Shown one piece after another: positions 12,096-23,900 of a stretch of 64,000 nt of DNA. The stretch comes from Notolepis coatsorum. Lineage: Eukaryota > Chordata > Actinopteri > Aulopiformes > Paralepididae. Positions within the stretch are counted from its first letter, which is position 1. The number at the start of each line of letters is the position of its first letter. The notes under the pieces were generated by a model, which was given only the letters and a program-made list of their open reading frames with translations, was not told the origin of the DNA and searched no databases. A program made the position numbers and the translations under genes. The stretch lies in the NCBI GenBank assembly GCA_963971535.1, contig CAXASK010002033.1, positions 10,001 through 74,000 of the forward strand. Reading direction: 5' to 3'.

Positions 12096-12925
12096 AAGGC
12101 CTCTCTTGACTCATCAGTCCACGTCAGTCTCGTCATGTCATGCTAGTCCACACAGTCATGTGCCACTTCTCTGCATAGTTTTAGGATTCACATTCTGCAG
12201 TGCCCTGCCACCCACGCCCCCTCGTTGAGTCTCTCTGTGGGTCTGGGTCTGGGTCTCAGTCCTCGAGTCGTCAGTCCTTCCTCCGGCCTGACACGTCCTG
12301 CTTCGCGACGTCCCCTTGTTTCTGTTCAAAGTGCAGTTTTGAGAGGGAGGCTTTGTGCCTTCTTTTAGCCAAATGTGTCAGAATTGTGTCCATGTCTCTT
12401 TGGAGGGTGAACAGACCAGGATATGTGAGAAAAGACACAGACGCACACACACATATATACCTGTATATAAACAAACACACACATGGACATATGTACACAC
12501 ATAGACATATTGCATGTACATATGTGTTTTATTACATGTACATACATACCAACTAGTCACCTGTTTTATTCTCCACCCAGTGGTGGTTCGTCCATAGTGG
12601 GCGCTAGAGCGCCACCCTCCCTGGTTAAAAGATAGGAGAAGAAGATTTTATTTTATTTTTTTTTTTTTTTTAGAGCCCTAGAAATAAAATAAACATGAAT
12701 AATATTTACTCATTTTAAGTATGTTTGTGTTTCCAATGCACAATATAACGTTAATATATCAAATATAAATAATTGTTTTTCATTCATAGGAAGTCACTAG
12801 TAACTATAGCTCTCAGGTTGGGCGACTCGTATCGCGCACGGCAGGGCGAGCACTGGTTTCATTGCTGTTAAAATATGATGTAATATGATGGAAGCCGGGC
12901 GCGTTTTCAAGCGATCTATATCATC
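12096..12925. other. No recognisable gene (left arm)
   Basis: Matches 58796-59625 in reverse. Contains a T run at 12655-12672 and the near-palindrome GGGCGCTAGAGCGCCAC at 12600. The open frame 12200-12556 extends into CA-rich DNA and shows no domain. Its mirrored frame ends differently because of a small indel. Confidence 0.5.
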
Positions 12926-12928
12926 TAA

Positions 12929-13975
12929 TGGCGCTTTTCCACTGCATGGTACCTACTCTACTCTACTCTACTCTACTCGGTATTTTCGGTTTTCCATTAC
13001 CAAAGTACCTGGTACTACCTGGTACCAGGTACTTTTTCGGGTACTTTTTTAGTCCCTGCTCGACTCTGGTTCCAAGCGCGAGCCAAGCGGGTAGAACTGG
13101 TACCATAAATGTCACGTGAAAAACTGCAGACCACTGATTGGTCAGAAGAGAGACGCGTCACTGTTTGGAGAGTCTGAACGAAAACAGAGAGCCGCCATCT
13201 TGAATGTCTCGCATAGGATTTCATTATGGTTGCAGCAGGCACAAGTTCAATAAACAAACAATACAGTCACTGTGTATTCTGCCTCATTTATTGATTAAAC
13301 AAAACCGACGTCAACACAATTTGCCACCGAGCGGAGAGTTTAGTCTCGCAAAAAGATCGCTGACTTGTTAAGGCTTAAGCTTATGTTGTGCTGATGTTGT
13401 GCTAGCGTTTTAGCATGGCTATCGTACATAGCGCGATCAATATAACTCGCTATTGATTGTTTGTATGAGTAACATTAATGCTAATAGAATAGACACAACG
13501 TGAGGTAATCACCATCCATTTTAAACCGGTTATTACCTAATGCTAACGTTAGCAAATAGACGCGACTGGTAACGTTACAGCTTGTTAGCCTAATGCTAAC
13601 GTTAGCATAGACAGCCTAGCTAACGTTAACGCTTGTAGAATAGACACAATGAGAAGTAACGTTAGCGTTATCAGAATAGACACAACGAGAGTCTCGTTAA
13701 TGTTGTTATTGATTGATTGAAAACTGTGTTTTACTCTGGCTTGCGCCTACTAGCTCATGACACGGACATAGCTATGCTGGTGGAGCTCTCACAGAGCTAT
13801 GGAGCTCTCAGCTGTACACCAGCAGCCCCGCCTCCCCACACGGAGACAAACTGAGTACTTTATTTTAGTACCTGCAGTGGAAAAGGAACCAAGTACCAGG
13901 TACCTAAAGCGAGTAGAGTAGAGTAGAGTAGAGTAGAGTAGAGTAGAGTAGGTACCATGCAGTGGAAAAGCGCCA
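12929..13975. mobile_element. TAA-flanked MITE, PIF/Harbinger-like (left arm only)
   Basis: 1,047-bp element with perfect terminal inverted repeats of more than 30 bases: TGGCGCTTTTCCACTGCATG at the left end and its complement at the right. Both run into subterminal (TACTC)n/(GAGTA)n pentamers. The 3-bp duplication TAA is at 12926-12928 and 13976-13978. The right arm has a clean single TAA site (TTA on the + strand, 58792-58794). TWA duplications are the hallmark of PIF/Harbinger. No transposase is encoded. Confidence 0.88.
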
Positions 13976-14051
13976 TAAGCAAGCAGCGTCTATACTTTCC
14001 GTAGCCGCATTTCTCGGAGACGCTCTCTGATTGGCCGACGTCAGTTTCTAC

Positions 14052-14163
14052 ACTGGTTAGGCTTAGTTACTCTTCGAAGTTGGTTAAGGTTAGAGTTTGT
14101 CTTAGAGCATGACGGCAAGTTCTTTCGACGGTTAAGCTTAGGCACTCTTTCAAAGTTGGTTAA
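14052..14163. repeat. Short direct repeats at the BEL target
   Basis: A motif AGTTGGTTAAGGTTAGAG plus TTTGTCTTAGAG occurs at about 14078 and again around the BEL insertion (split at 14163/25733). The BEL element landed inside the second copy. The right arm has the uninterrupted motif. Confidence 0.8.
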
Positions 14164-15596
14164 TGTAACTGAGGGGTACAATTCCCTGACTGTATTACTA
14201 GATATGATACTTACTACCACTACCTTTGTACTTAATATTCGGCCACCCAGTACTCGGCATAAATATATTATGATGAACACTGTCACGTAGATGAAACGGA
14301 TCCAACACAAATGTACGAATTAGAAATAGGTCTTTATTTCTACACAGCGATGGTGTGTAGAGCAAGCACTTAATCAAATCAATCACATTTATGAATGGGA
14401 ATTAGTATGCACTTTTATGGCAAGAGTATTCGTCGGTATATCAATAGAGAATGTCCAATCTCTGAAGGCGCAGGTGGTACATATACGACCTGGAATAGTT
14501 AAGGAATAACAGCAATGATACTTTAATGATTATAGACTGGATACACTAGGGGGGGTTAATCCGGTCGCTTGTAAGCCGACGGGAGTAGGAAGGGGGGGGG
14601 GGTAGAGTCCGGCTGCCTCATCCGGCCAAGGGTATCCCAGGTGAACCCACTGTAGTGCCGTTCAATGCGCCGGCGATCCTTGGACCACAGATGAAAGCAG
14701 GTGGACTCTTTGTGGGCCGGCGTCCTCCGGTCCACGGAGGAGAGACGTGAAGCGACCTCGTCTTGCAGAGCGTCTCCTCACCTTGCGTCCTCTCCAGGGG
14801 GGGGGGTTCCAACACACGGCAGTGTCGGGGGTCTTTATCCATGGAATAATCAACGTATACAAAGCATAATCCGTGCCTGGGAAGGCGGGCTGTCGTCGGT
14901 AGAATAATCCGGTATACAGGTCCACTCGCTCGTCGGCTCTGGGGCTCCTCGGGTGCAATCTCACATGGGGTCGATCATCCTGGATAAGCAGCCAGTTCTC
15001 TGCCCGAAACGATGGGGTACTGACTACGGTAGTATTCTCACCGCACGAAGCACTATATATTAACAGACTATTATTAGCTTAATAGACTACGTCCAACTCG
15101 ACGATATAGTGCCAAATATGACTATTCAAATATTAATATACACGATGTCTCAATACCGATGGTAGGCCGAACTTGGCCTTACTCCCACACGTGGCGTCGC
15201 GGGGAGGCTTTACGTCTGTGACTCTATTGGAGGGTAAGAAACTGGACTGAAAAGGAAGTCCTACTTTAGTAGCGCAGTATATATACGCACTATGAACAAA
15301 TAGTCCCATTAGTGGTGCGGTAGCCAGATTCCTACGCGGAACTAGGACTTGTTCGTACATGTTGAGCGGTACGTTTGAACTGGGTCTGGGGGGTATGGCA
15401 GCCTGGCACCAAGGTCTCGACCAATAGTAGAATGGAGACTATTATGGGATGTTCAGTAGGCTAGAATGGATATTCAATGCATATTGTACAAGGAATATAC
15501 AAGGGATATCAAGGAATATTAGAGAATATACAAATACAATTAAATATATATATATAATAAATATATATATTCGGTTTAATCTGGCCCTTCACAACA
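14164..15596 (-). repeat. BEL/Pao 3' LTR
   Basis: 1,433 bp, starting TGTAACTGAGGGG and ending CTTCACAACA on the + strand. It carries an AATAAA polyadenylation signal on the minus strand (TTTATT at 14333-14338). By hand comparison it differs from the 5' LTR at about five bases (for example near 14758, 15047, 15101, 15123 and 15199), which implies recent insertion. Confidence 0.97.
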
Positions 15597-15612
15597 GCCA
15601 CCCCCTGATTGG
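15597..15612 (-). promoter_or_regulatory. Candidate polypurine tract
   Basis: Immediately before the 3' LTR on the minus strand lies CAGGGGGTGGC, the expected position of the plus-strand primer. It is short and not purely purine, so the call rests mostly on position. Confidence 0.5.
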
Positions 15613-15704
15613 TCCCAGACCTAATCAGTTAAGCAGAGACAGATTAATCGCGTTGTCTATTTACACATAAGGGTTTGCTGTAGGGGTCAGTCAACTTCAC
15701 AAAG

Positions 15705-18488
15705 TCATAGGGTTATGGGGTCATGGTCATCATCGATTGTGTCTGGGAGTCGGGGCAGTTCTATGAGCCTCACCACGGGACGGGTGTAAGTGCGACCCTG
15801 GACAAGCACTTCAGCTGCTCGGACCTTGCCGTCGGCACCGGTGATCACTTTGCTTACGCGGCCGGCCGGCCACATAGCTCTGGGCAGTGATTGATCAATA
15901 ATCATGACGACTGTTCTTTCTGTCAAATTGTCTCTCTCCTTTACCCACTTCTGGCGGGTCTGTAGAGACGGTAGGTAGTGCAGTAGGAAACTGCTCCAAA
16001 ACTTGTCGGCTAATACTTGGCTGTACCTCCACATTCGTCGGCCGTTCGCTTCTTCAGGCCGGTACATTGTCTGGGGTAATGCAGGATCTAGCCGCCCCAT
16101 CAGGAGTGTGTTGGGGGTAACTGGGTCGATATCCGCCACATCACTGGAGACATATCCGAGGGGCTTCGAGTTAAGTACTCCCTCAATCTCCGTGAGGACT
16201 GTCATTAGGACTTCTTCCGCCACAGTCTGGGCCCCAAGTACTGCGTACAGGGCTGTCTTTATGGAGCGCACTTCTCGTTCCCAAGTGCCACCGAAGTGGG
16301 GTGCGTTTGGGGGGTTGAATTGGAAATCAACCTGTGCTGGAGCGAGGTGGGTCTTAAGTTCTGGGCCCATAGCTTGGAAGCTCTCTCTCAGCTCTCTTTC
16401 GCCGCCTTTGAAGTTTGTCCCATGATCGGACAATAGGGTAGACGGTCTTCCTTTCCGTGATGTGAATCTACGGAAGGCCATAAGGAATGAGTCTGTGCTC
16501 ATGGTCGGGAGAAGCTCGATGTGTATCGCTCTGGTGGTCATGCATTTGAATACAATACCCCACCGCTTCTCGGTTCCTCTTCCTTTCTTTATGTGCAGCG
16601 GGCCAAAGCAGTCCATACCCGTTGAGTGGAATGGCTTGTCACCGATTCGGAGGCGACATGGAGGAAGGTCAGCCATCCTTGGTATGCTGGGCTGCGCGCG
16701 CCACTTGCGGCAGTCTAGACATGTTCGCTGGAAGCGTCGTACCGCCTCTCTTCCTTGTAGGATCCAGTAACGACGTCTGATTTCCGCGAAGACTCTTTCT
16801 GCTCCTGCGTGATGTACATCCTCATCGTATTTCTTTATAATCAGCTCTGTGACCTTGTGTCGGCTGTTCAATACGATCGGGTATTTAATGTCATCCGGTA
16901 GATTGGGGGCTCTGCGTAGGCGACCACCCACTCTGATGAGGGTATGAGCGTCGCTCTCGGGGGCCAGATGAATTAATCTGCTGTCGGATGGGACGGGCTT
17001 TCCTCCCTGTAGACAGGCCAATTCATCGGGGAACGAGTCTCTCTGGGCTCGCTGCAGTAGAAGCAATTCTGCTTCCTCGTAGTTAGCTGCTGACATATCA
17101 GCGGGGGACTTGCACTCCGGGTGGTACCGCAGGAATGTTCTTTGTTGTGCACTCTCTATGGACGTGCAATCGTCTATGTTAGGGTCGGTGGAGGCTACGG
17201 TGCTCAATCCACAGAACACAGGCTTCTTATTTTCAGCCTCCTCCTGACTGGCTTCCCTCGGGATAGGCGTGGGCCACTGTCCTTCCGGGAGTCTTAGGAA
17301 TGCGGGGCCGTCACTGTAAGCATTGTGACGGGTGAGGTCATCTAGGGGCATTCCCCGGGTGATGACGTCAGCTGGGTTCTGTTTTGTATCAACGTAGCGC
17401 CACTCTGTTTCTCCGGTTAACTCTTCGGTTAAGTCTTGAATCTCGGTGACTCTGACTCCCACGAAGACTTTGTACTTGCATGAGTCCGATTTGATCCAGG
17501 CGAGTACTGTCGTGGAATCTGACCACAGGATTGTTCTAGACACCGGTATGGTGAGCTCACGTTGGATGAGCGTGGTTAGGTGCGCTCCGGCTAGGGCTGC
17601 GCAGAGCTCTAGACGTGGGATAGATTGTTGCTTGCGTGGGGCTATTCTCGAGCGGGCGAGGACAAACGGCGTGTAGATCTCTCCCCCCTCCTCTTGGGCC
17701 CGCAAGCAGGCCACCGATCCGTATGCGACCTCTGAGGCGTCACTGAAGACGTGCAAGTCCATTTTACATGTCTCTGGCCTCACCGTGGGTGGGAAGTAGC
17801 TTCGGCGCATATTAACGCCTGGGAGTGAGTGGAGCTCCATCTCCCACTCTCTCCAGGTGGATGCAAGGTGTGCGGGAATGGGGTCGTCCCAACCCTGGTC
17901 CTTGTCCCACAATGCTCGTACAATAATTTTTGCCCTGGTGGTGTACGGCAGAACACATCCCAGCGGGTCATATTGTCGGGCGAGTGTTGTGTACACACTC
18001 CGTCTGGTGGTCGGCGCCGCCGCCGGCCTTCCCTGCTCCGTAGTCAGGGGCCCGTGTCTGTAGCAAAGCGAATCTGCTTTGAATCGCCACACCAATCCCA
18101 GGGTCATCTCCTGGGCTTCTCCCGGGATTGTAGCCATCCAGGTCTCGCTGCTGGCTGCCTTGTCCTCGGAGGAGAGGCTGCGCAGTACTTGCGGATCGCT
18201 GCTGGCCCACTGCCTGAGATCAAAGCCGCCTTTGATCAATGAGGCGCGGAGTTTAATCAGGAGAGCCTCGGCTTCTTCCTGGGTTGAAAGGCTTTGTAGA
18301 CAGTTGTCTACGTAGAAGCTGTTCTTTACGCTGTGTCGGACCTCTTCGTCCGCTGCTGGGTCCTCTGCTACATGTTTCTGTAGTGCAAATGTAGCACAGC
18401 AGGGGCTGCACGTCGTTCCGAAGGGGAGGACTTCCCATTGGTAGATGGCTGGGTGCTCATCTCCTGGCTTCTCTCTCCATAGGAACCG
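15705..18488 (-). pseudogene. pol: BEL/Pao Pol, 3' part (RT end, RNase H, integrase)
   Basis: About 927 codons of the retroelement polyprotein, separated from its N-terminal part by the nested LINE. The upstream 26 codons of the open frame (18489-18566) are LINE-derived. Counting from the start of that 953-codon frame, the RT active site reads YVDN (85-88). RNase H has its acidic set at D276 (FSDAS), E320 (RLEL), D350 (WSDS) and D400 (NPAD). The integrase zinc-binding HHCC region spans about 585-619 (ending TCLDC). The integrase catalytic triad is D652 (MDCFGP), D714 (LLSDHGTNF) and E763 (GTWERE). A BEL-typical C-terminal region follows (MWRYSQVLADKFW). The protein would act in reverse transcription and integration. 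The second residue of the RT YxDD box is Asn here, which may be a clade feature or a defect. No stop codons or frameshifts are visible within the part. Confidence 0.95.
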
Positions 18489-20928
18489 TTTGATTGATTG
18501 ATTGATTGAAAAGTTTATTAACAGATTGCAGAATGGGTACAGTACAGTACATCTCAATACATACAATTGTTAAGGGGATGCAGACCAGAGAAAGACTTTC
18601 GTCTTGTTTCCACCAGGGTCCCCCATTTTCAATTCATCATAACATATATGACATACATGACATACAGATAGACAGTACTGCTACATCTATACATTTATGA
18701 CATATCAGATTTGCAAATACAGTACTGTTTGTGATACAAAAGTGTCCAGAAAAGGAGTGTATATACATTTGGCGTAGAAACTGTACATTGGAGGAGGTTG
18801 GTGGGGTGGGGTTGGGTGGGTTGGGTGAGGGCTGTACATTGGAGGTGGGGGGGGGGGGGGGGGGGGTTGGGTAGGGGACACACACACATTTTACACTGTA
18901 CATTGGAATGTTGACAAAGCCTTACTTGGTCATTTACTGTACAACTAGGTTAGGACATTTGTAGGGGCCAGTTTCGAATTGCAGTCTCACGTAGGTGTTT
19001 TTTGAGAGTGTTTTTGAAGGTGGGTAGTGATTCACATTCCTTTACAGCTTTAGGCAGGGCGTTCCACATTGATGTGGCATAATTGCGAAACGTGTTTAGT
19101 CCCTTGTTTGAGCCGAATCTGGGTTTTACATGATTTGTGGAGCTCCCTCTGGTGTTGTGATCGTGGTATTCACTGACCTTTGGGAAGTATTTTGACATGT
19201 ACATGGGTACCTTGGTCGCGTAGTGTATCTTGTAGACCAGGCCCATTGCAAGTTGCTGTACTCTGTCGTCTACTCTAAGCCATCCTAGGTTGTCAAAGTG
19301 GGCAGGGGTGAGGTGGGTTCTAGGAGTCAGGTCAAGTAGTAGTCTGACTAGCTTGTTTTGAGATGTTTGTAATTTGTTTTTTAGTGCCTTTGAGGTGCTT
19401 TGGTACCATGAGGTGCAAGCATAGTCGTAGTACCCTTGAATGAGTGCTCCTGCTAGAGTCTTCAGGGTATTCTTGTTTACCAGAGAGGAGATCCGGTACA
19501 AGAATCGCGTTCGTTGGTTGACTTTTTTTATTACATTGGATGCCATTTTGTCACAGGAAAGATTAGCCTCTAGGATGGAACCCAGGTAGGTAATTTCATC
19601 TTTCCTTGTGACAATATTGTCACCCACTGTAACCGAGAAGCCGTCAGTCTTGCTGAGTTTGTTATTTGAACCGAAGAGAATGGACTCTGTTTTGCCCATG
19701 TGTAATGATAGTTTGTTGTCGGCGAGCCATATGCAGATTTTGCCTAGTTCCGAGCTGAGGGCTTTTTCAACCTGTAACTTGTTCTTGTCAGAGACCAGCA
19801 GGGCTGAGTCGTCCGCAAACAGGAACAAGTTGCAGTCACAAGCTGACGACATGTCATTTGCATAAATTAGGAATAGTAGCGGTCCTAGTATGCTTCCTTG
19901 TGGAACACCACAGCTCACTGTGAGGGGGGGGGATAGGGTACCGTTTACTTCCACCATCTGTTCCCTCCCCTCCAGGTAGGATTGTATCCAGCTCACTGAT
20001 AAACTATCAAAACCAATTGCTTTTAGCTTGTCAATCAGAATGGTGTGATTGACAGTGTCGAAGGCCTTTTGTAGGTCCAGCATGACCATGCCGCAGTATT
20101 TGCCCGCGTCCACCTCTTGTTTGATGTGGTCGTTCAAGTAGAGAAGGCATGTGTCAGTGGAGTGGGATGTTCTGAAGCCAGATTGGAATTCGTAGATTAG
20201 ATTTTTTTCCGCGAGGTATTTTTCGATCTGTTCGTATACTATTTTTTCCATGACTTTCGAGATGGATGTAAGGATAGAAACAGGGCGGTAGTTACCCGGG
20301 TCTAATTTGCTGCCCTTTTTGTGCAGGGGTGTTACTCTCGCAATTTTGAAGTCCTTGGGGACGTGTCCCTGTTTTATGGAGAGGTTTATTATGTGTGTGA
20401 TGACTGGGGTGATGGCTGCTGCTGAGTCTCTGAGGAATTTGGAGGGGATGTTGTCATGGCCAGTGGCCTTGTTTGGTTGGAGGGCGCTCAGTTTTTTGAG
20501 TACCTCATCTGTAGTTACTATTTCCAGTTTGAAGTCGTCTTTGTGGACGCCTAGGTTCATGTAGTATGCTACTATGTGTTCTACCCCATACTGCCCTGAG
20601 TGGGAGGGTAGTTTGTTTACCAGTGTTGTGGCTATGTTTGTGAAGAAAGTGTTTAAGTAATTGGCTACATCCAGCTTGTCTGTGATGAGCGTGTTGTCCG
20701 TCTTTATGTTTATGTTTGAGAACCTGGTTTTGAGTTTTTTACTGCAGCCTAGTTGATTGTTGAGTAATTTCCAAAGTTCACGTGGTTTATTTTTGTTTTC
20801 CTCGGTTTTGTCATTGATGAAATATTTTTTTGCAGTTTTGATCATGGAGTTTACGTCATTTCTTAGTTTGTTTCTTTCTAGTTTGAGTTCAGTCACGTGG
20901 TCTTGGAGTTCACTGCTCGTGCTTTTGG
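18489..20928 (-). mobile_element. L2/CR1-group LINE inserted in BEL pol
   Basis: 2,440-bp non-LTR retrotransposon on the minus strand. It interrupts the BEL RT between codons at 20929 and 18488, with no clear target duplication (at most one base). It lacks the endonuclease part, so it is 5'-truncated. Its 3' UTR (18489-18949) carries a G-rich run at 18848-18866 and ends in TGATTGATTGATTGA (TCAA repeats on the coding strand). This tail type and the matching fragments at 3665-3750 and 38775-38951 define the family. The clade name is inferred from the RT motifs. Confidence 0.9.
18950..20896 (-). CDS. LINE reverse transcriptase ORF (5'-truncated)
   Basis: 648 uninterrupted codons. Reverse-transcriptase motifs are in order: a KATGHDNIPSKFL segment (about 143-155), PLHKKGS..DPGNYRPVS (190-207), motif A LDLQKAFDTV (273-282), GVPQGSILGPLLFLIY (330-345), the catalytic FADD (360-363) and YLGS near 430. 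The C-terminal tail contains WNALPKAVKECESLPTFKN. The family normally has an upstream apurinic-like endonuclease domain, which is missing, so the copy is incapable of independent movement. The ATG at 20896 is an internal methionine rather than a true start. The frame is fully open, which argues for recent insertion. The clade (L2, CR1 or a relative) cannot be fixed by eye. Confidence 0.88.
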   Translation of the reverse strand: MTELKLERNKLRNDVNSMIKTAKKYFINDKTEENKNKPRELWKLLNNQLGCSKKLKTRFSNINIKTDNTLITDKLDVANYLNTFFTNIATTLVNKLPSHSGQYGVEHIVAYYMNLGVHKDDFKLEIVTTDEVLKKLSALQPNKATGHDNIPSKFLRDSAAAITPVITHIINLSIKQGHVPKDFKIARVTPLHKKGSKLDPGNYRPVSILTSISKVMEKIVYEQIEKYLAEKNLIYEFQSGFRTSHSTDTCLLYLNDHIKQEVDAGKYCGMVMLDLQKAFDTVNHTILIDKLKAIGFDSLSVSWIQSYLEGREQMVEVNGTLSPPLTVSCGVPQGSILGPLLFLIYANDMSSACDCNLFLFADDSALLVSDKNKLQVEKALSSELGKICIWLADNKLSLHMGKTESILFGSNNKLSKTDGFSVTVGDNIVTRKDEITYLGSILEANLSCDKMASNVIKKVNQRTRFLYRISSLVNKNTLKTLAGALIQGYYDYACTSWYQSTSKALKNKLQTSQNKLVRLLLDLTPRTHLTPAHFDNLGWLRVDDRVQQLAMGLVYKIHYATKVPMYMSKYFPKVSEYHDHNTRGSSTNHVKPRFGSNKGLNTFRNYATSMWNALPKAVKECESLPTFKNTLKKHLRETAIRNWPLQMS

Positions 20929-23900
20929 TAACAGGGGCTTGTCCTCCTCTACTAATCTCACCTGCAGGAACATTCCTTTAATATCCCCGCTGATGGCCAC
21001 CTTTTCCTGGCGGAAGCGGAGTAGAACGCCGAGTAGGGAGGGGCCGAGTGTGGGACCTGGCAGTAACTCTTCATTCAGATTTTGGGATCCGATCTGGTAG
21101 CTGCAGTTAAACACTATGCGGTCTTTACCGTTGTGATGGACCTTGTGGTGAGGCACGTACCACGATTCAGTGGTCTGGTCAGCCTCTTTAATGTCCATCT
21201 TTGTGACGTGTCCCGCTGTGATGAGCTTCTCAATCTCAGCGCGGTATACACTCTCTTGGGCGGGGTTCTTGGCTAAGCGCCGCTCCGTGTTCAGCAGGTA
21301 CCGTTCTGTGGCGTCTGTCTTGGCGTGGAAAGTAGGCATTCCTTCTCGCCGCAGGAGTGGCGTGGCGTATCTCAACACGCCGTTGACCGGGACTCTCTTG
21401 GTCCCTGTCTCGAGGAGGTGAATGGCGTAAATGTCATCTTTAGAGCGAATGTCTTTCCTTCCGTTCTTAAAGGGCATTTGTTCCAAGGTCCATAGCCGCT
21501 CTACGTGTTGCAGGAGTGCGGTTTCTCCCTCCGTGACTCGGGAGTGGAGACATCTAGTGGCTGTACTTCGGTTGAGAGATTTGGCGAGCGGGCCTTGGAG
21601 AGTCCATCCCAAACGGGTCTCGACTGCTGCAGGACAGCCTCGGGGTCCGGTATGAACCCGGTCTATCGGGACAATGAGGTCTGCATGGTCGGAGCCTATC
21701 AACAGGGTCGGCATAGCATTGTCTATGAGCGGGATCGGTAACTTGCGCAGATGTGCATATTTCTCCATCAGCTTGGCGACGGGGTATGTGTACCGCGACA
21801 GTCCTATTTCTTGGCTGGTGAAAGCGTCTGTAATCTGGTGCCGTCGCTCAGGCTGGCCGCTTGCTGCGATAGACAATGAGACATTCTCGCCCTTTATCGT
21901 CTTCAAATCTCGTCTTATTGTCCGAATTGTCATTTGGGTTTCGCTTCCCCGCAGCCCTAGCTGGGCCGCAGCGGAGGCGAGCAGAAGGGTCTTCTCTGAC
22001 CCGTCATCGAGGACGGCGTAAGTGTCCAGGACTTTATTCTGGTAGCTTAGTGTCACACGCACTACTTTTAGGAGTACTCGGGCTCCACTGCTGCTGGCGG
22101 GATCGATGTACATGACGCTCGCTTTGCTGCTGGATGGTGCGGGTGAAGGGCGCCGTCTGTTACTGTCGTGAAGTATGTCCAGATGGGCTCCATCGCACTT
22201 GGTGCACCTTTTCTTTAAGCGGCATTCGGCTGCCATGTGTGAGCGCGCACAGCGAAAACAGCGCTTGTTGGACTTTATCCATTGACTTGCTTCCTCCGCG
22301 TTCAGCTTGGGGAAGGAGTCACATTGCGCTAGCCAGTGTTCTTTCTCACAGTAGGGGCACACTATCTTCCACTTCTCCGTTCTGGAGGGGGTACTGTGGC
22401 TCCTGCTGCTCGGTACTGACTCCGATTGGTGCATCACAGTCACCGATCTTCTTCCATCATTTAGTCGTCTGGTTCCTTCTCTGGAGCCAGGGGTGCTCCG
22501 TCCGAATGTATCTAGCCGTAGGCTGCTGACTTCTCTCGCCAGGAAGTCTGCTAGATCGAGGAGGTTCGGTTCGGGGCCATTCGGGTCTCGGTGGTCTCTC
22601 TGCCGCCTAAAACGCTCCTGTCGAGCGGGCGGCAGCTTCTCCAAGATCCTTTCCACATTTGAGTTGGCGTAAAGTTCATGCCTCCCCTTCTCTCTCTGCG
22701 CTCCCAACATCCCTACCAGGGACTGCACTCTGATGGACAGGTCGTCCAGTGCTCGATTGTCTATTGCTGGGGGTAAGCGGTCGATGTGCCGGATCTCCTG
22801 GATCACGTAATCCCATATGCGCCCATACCTCTGGTCCAATGCTACCAGCGCTGCTGTGTATGGGGTGGTGGAAGTCGCGTAGGCGAGCGCTATATTATGT
22901 GCGCGGGGTACCTTTAAGTGCTTCAGTAGGATGGCGTATTTGTGGCGTTCATCCAATACATCCACCAACATGGTCTCCAGACACATGCGGAGTTCTGTAT
23001 ACTGGGCCCGGTTCTCTTGGGTGAAGTCGGGTACCATAGGCGTGCCAATGTATGACGCTGACTGTGGATACATCGGCGAGCGTTGGGGGAGAGGCCTCCT
23101 AGGCGAGTCTCCTCCCGCTCCTTGGTATGGGCTGGTACCGGCAGTGTACCATGGCCCGCTTGTCCAGGTGCTGTTCCTCGGTGCGGGTCGTGCGTCGCGC
23201 TCACCCGGGTATAGAGTCGGGGGTCTGTAGCGCAGCTCCGCCGGAGTATAGCCTGGGCTGTACCGGACCTCCTGGTCCGGTAGAGTACTGTGCTGTCGTC
23301 GGGCGTGGTTCTCCTCCTCTTCCTCTTCGTCTTCAGTTAGGTCATCCAGTGCTTGTAGTCTCTGGTTTAGCCTCTCCACAGGATATGCTGCTCCTTCCCG
23401 GTTGCTAGGTCTCGCTTGGACCGGTGGGGGGAGGTGGTCTGTGGGGGGTATAGACCTCGTCTGTTGGTCAAGTTCAGGGTTGTTTACTCGGCTAGGGGAT
23501 GCCGCCCTGGAGGTGTGTCTAGACGAGTTCCTGGAGCCTCTGGCGGAGGGAGAGGGTGTTGTCCGTCTGATCAGCTGTTCTATTAGTTGCGCTTGCTGTC
23601 TATCGCGCTCTGCGTCCCGTAGAGCACCAGCAGCTGCTCGCTGGCTGTCTGCTCGGTCTCGGGCCACATTCTCTTCCCTCTGAATGCGTCTTATTTCTAG
23701 ACGTATATGCTCTTCTTCGCTCCGCTGCTGGATCTGCAGTCGGTCGCGTTCAGCAGCGGCGTTCAGGCTGATGAGGAAGGCCTGCTGTAGGGTCCTCTCT
23801 GCCTCGCTGGGAGAAGGCGGTTGTATAGGGGAGCCTTCCCTCGGGGTACTCCTTGCGGAGCCTTGGAGCTCTATCTCCACGGTGCTCTCCCCGTCTTCTT

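Noticed and set aside
14164-14386. Short frames within the LTRs (for example MIDLIKCLLYTPSLCR)
   Set aside because: They repeat in both LTRs by descent and have no coding support.
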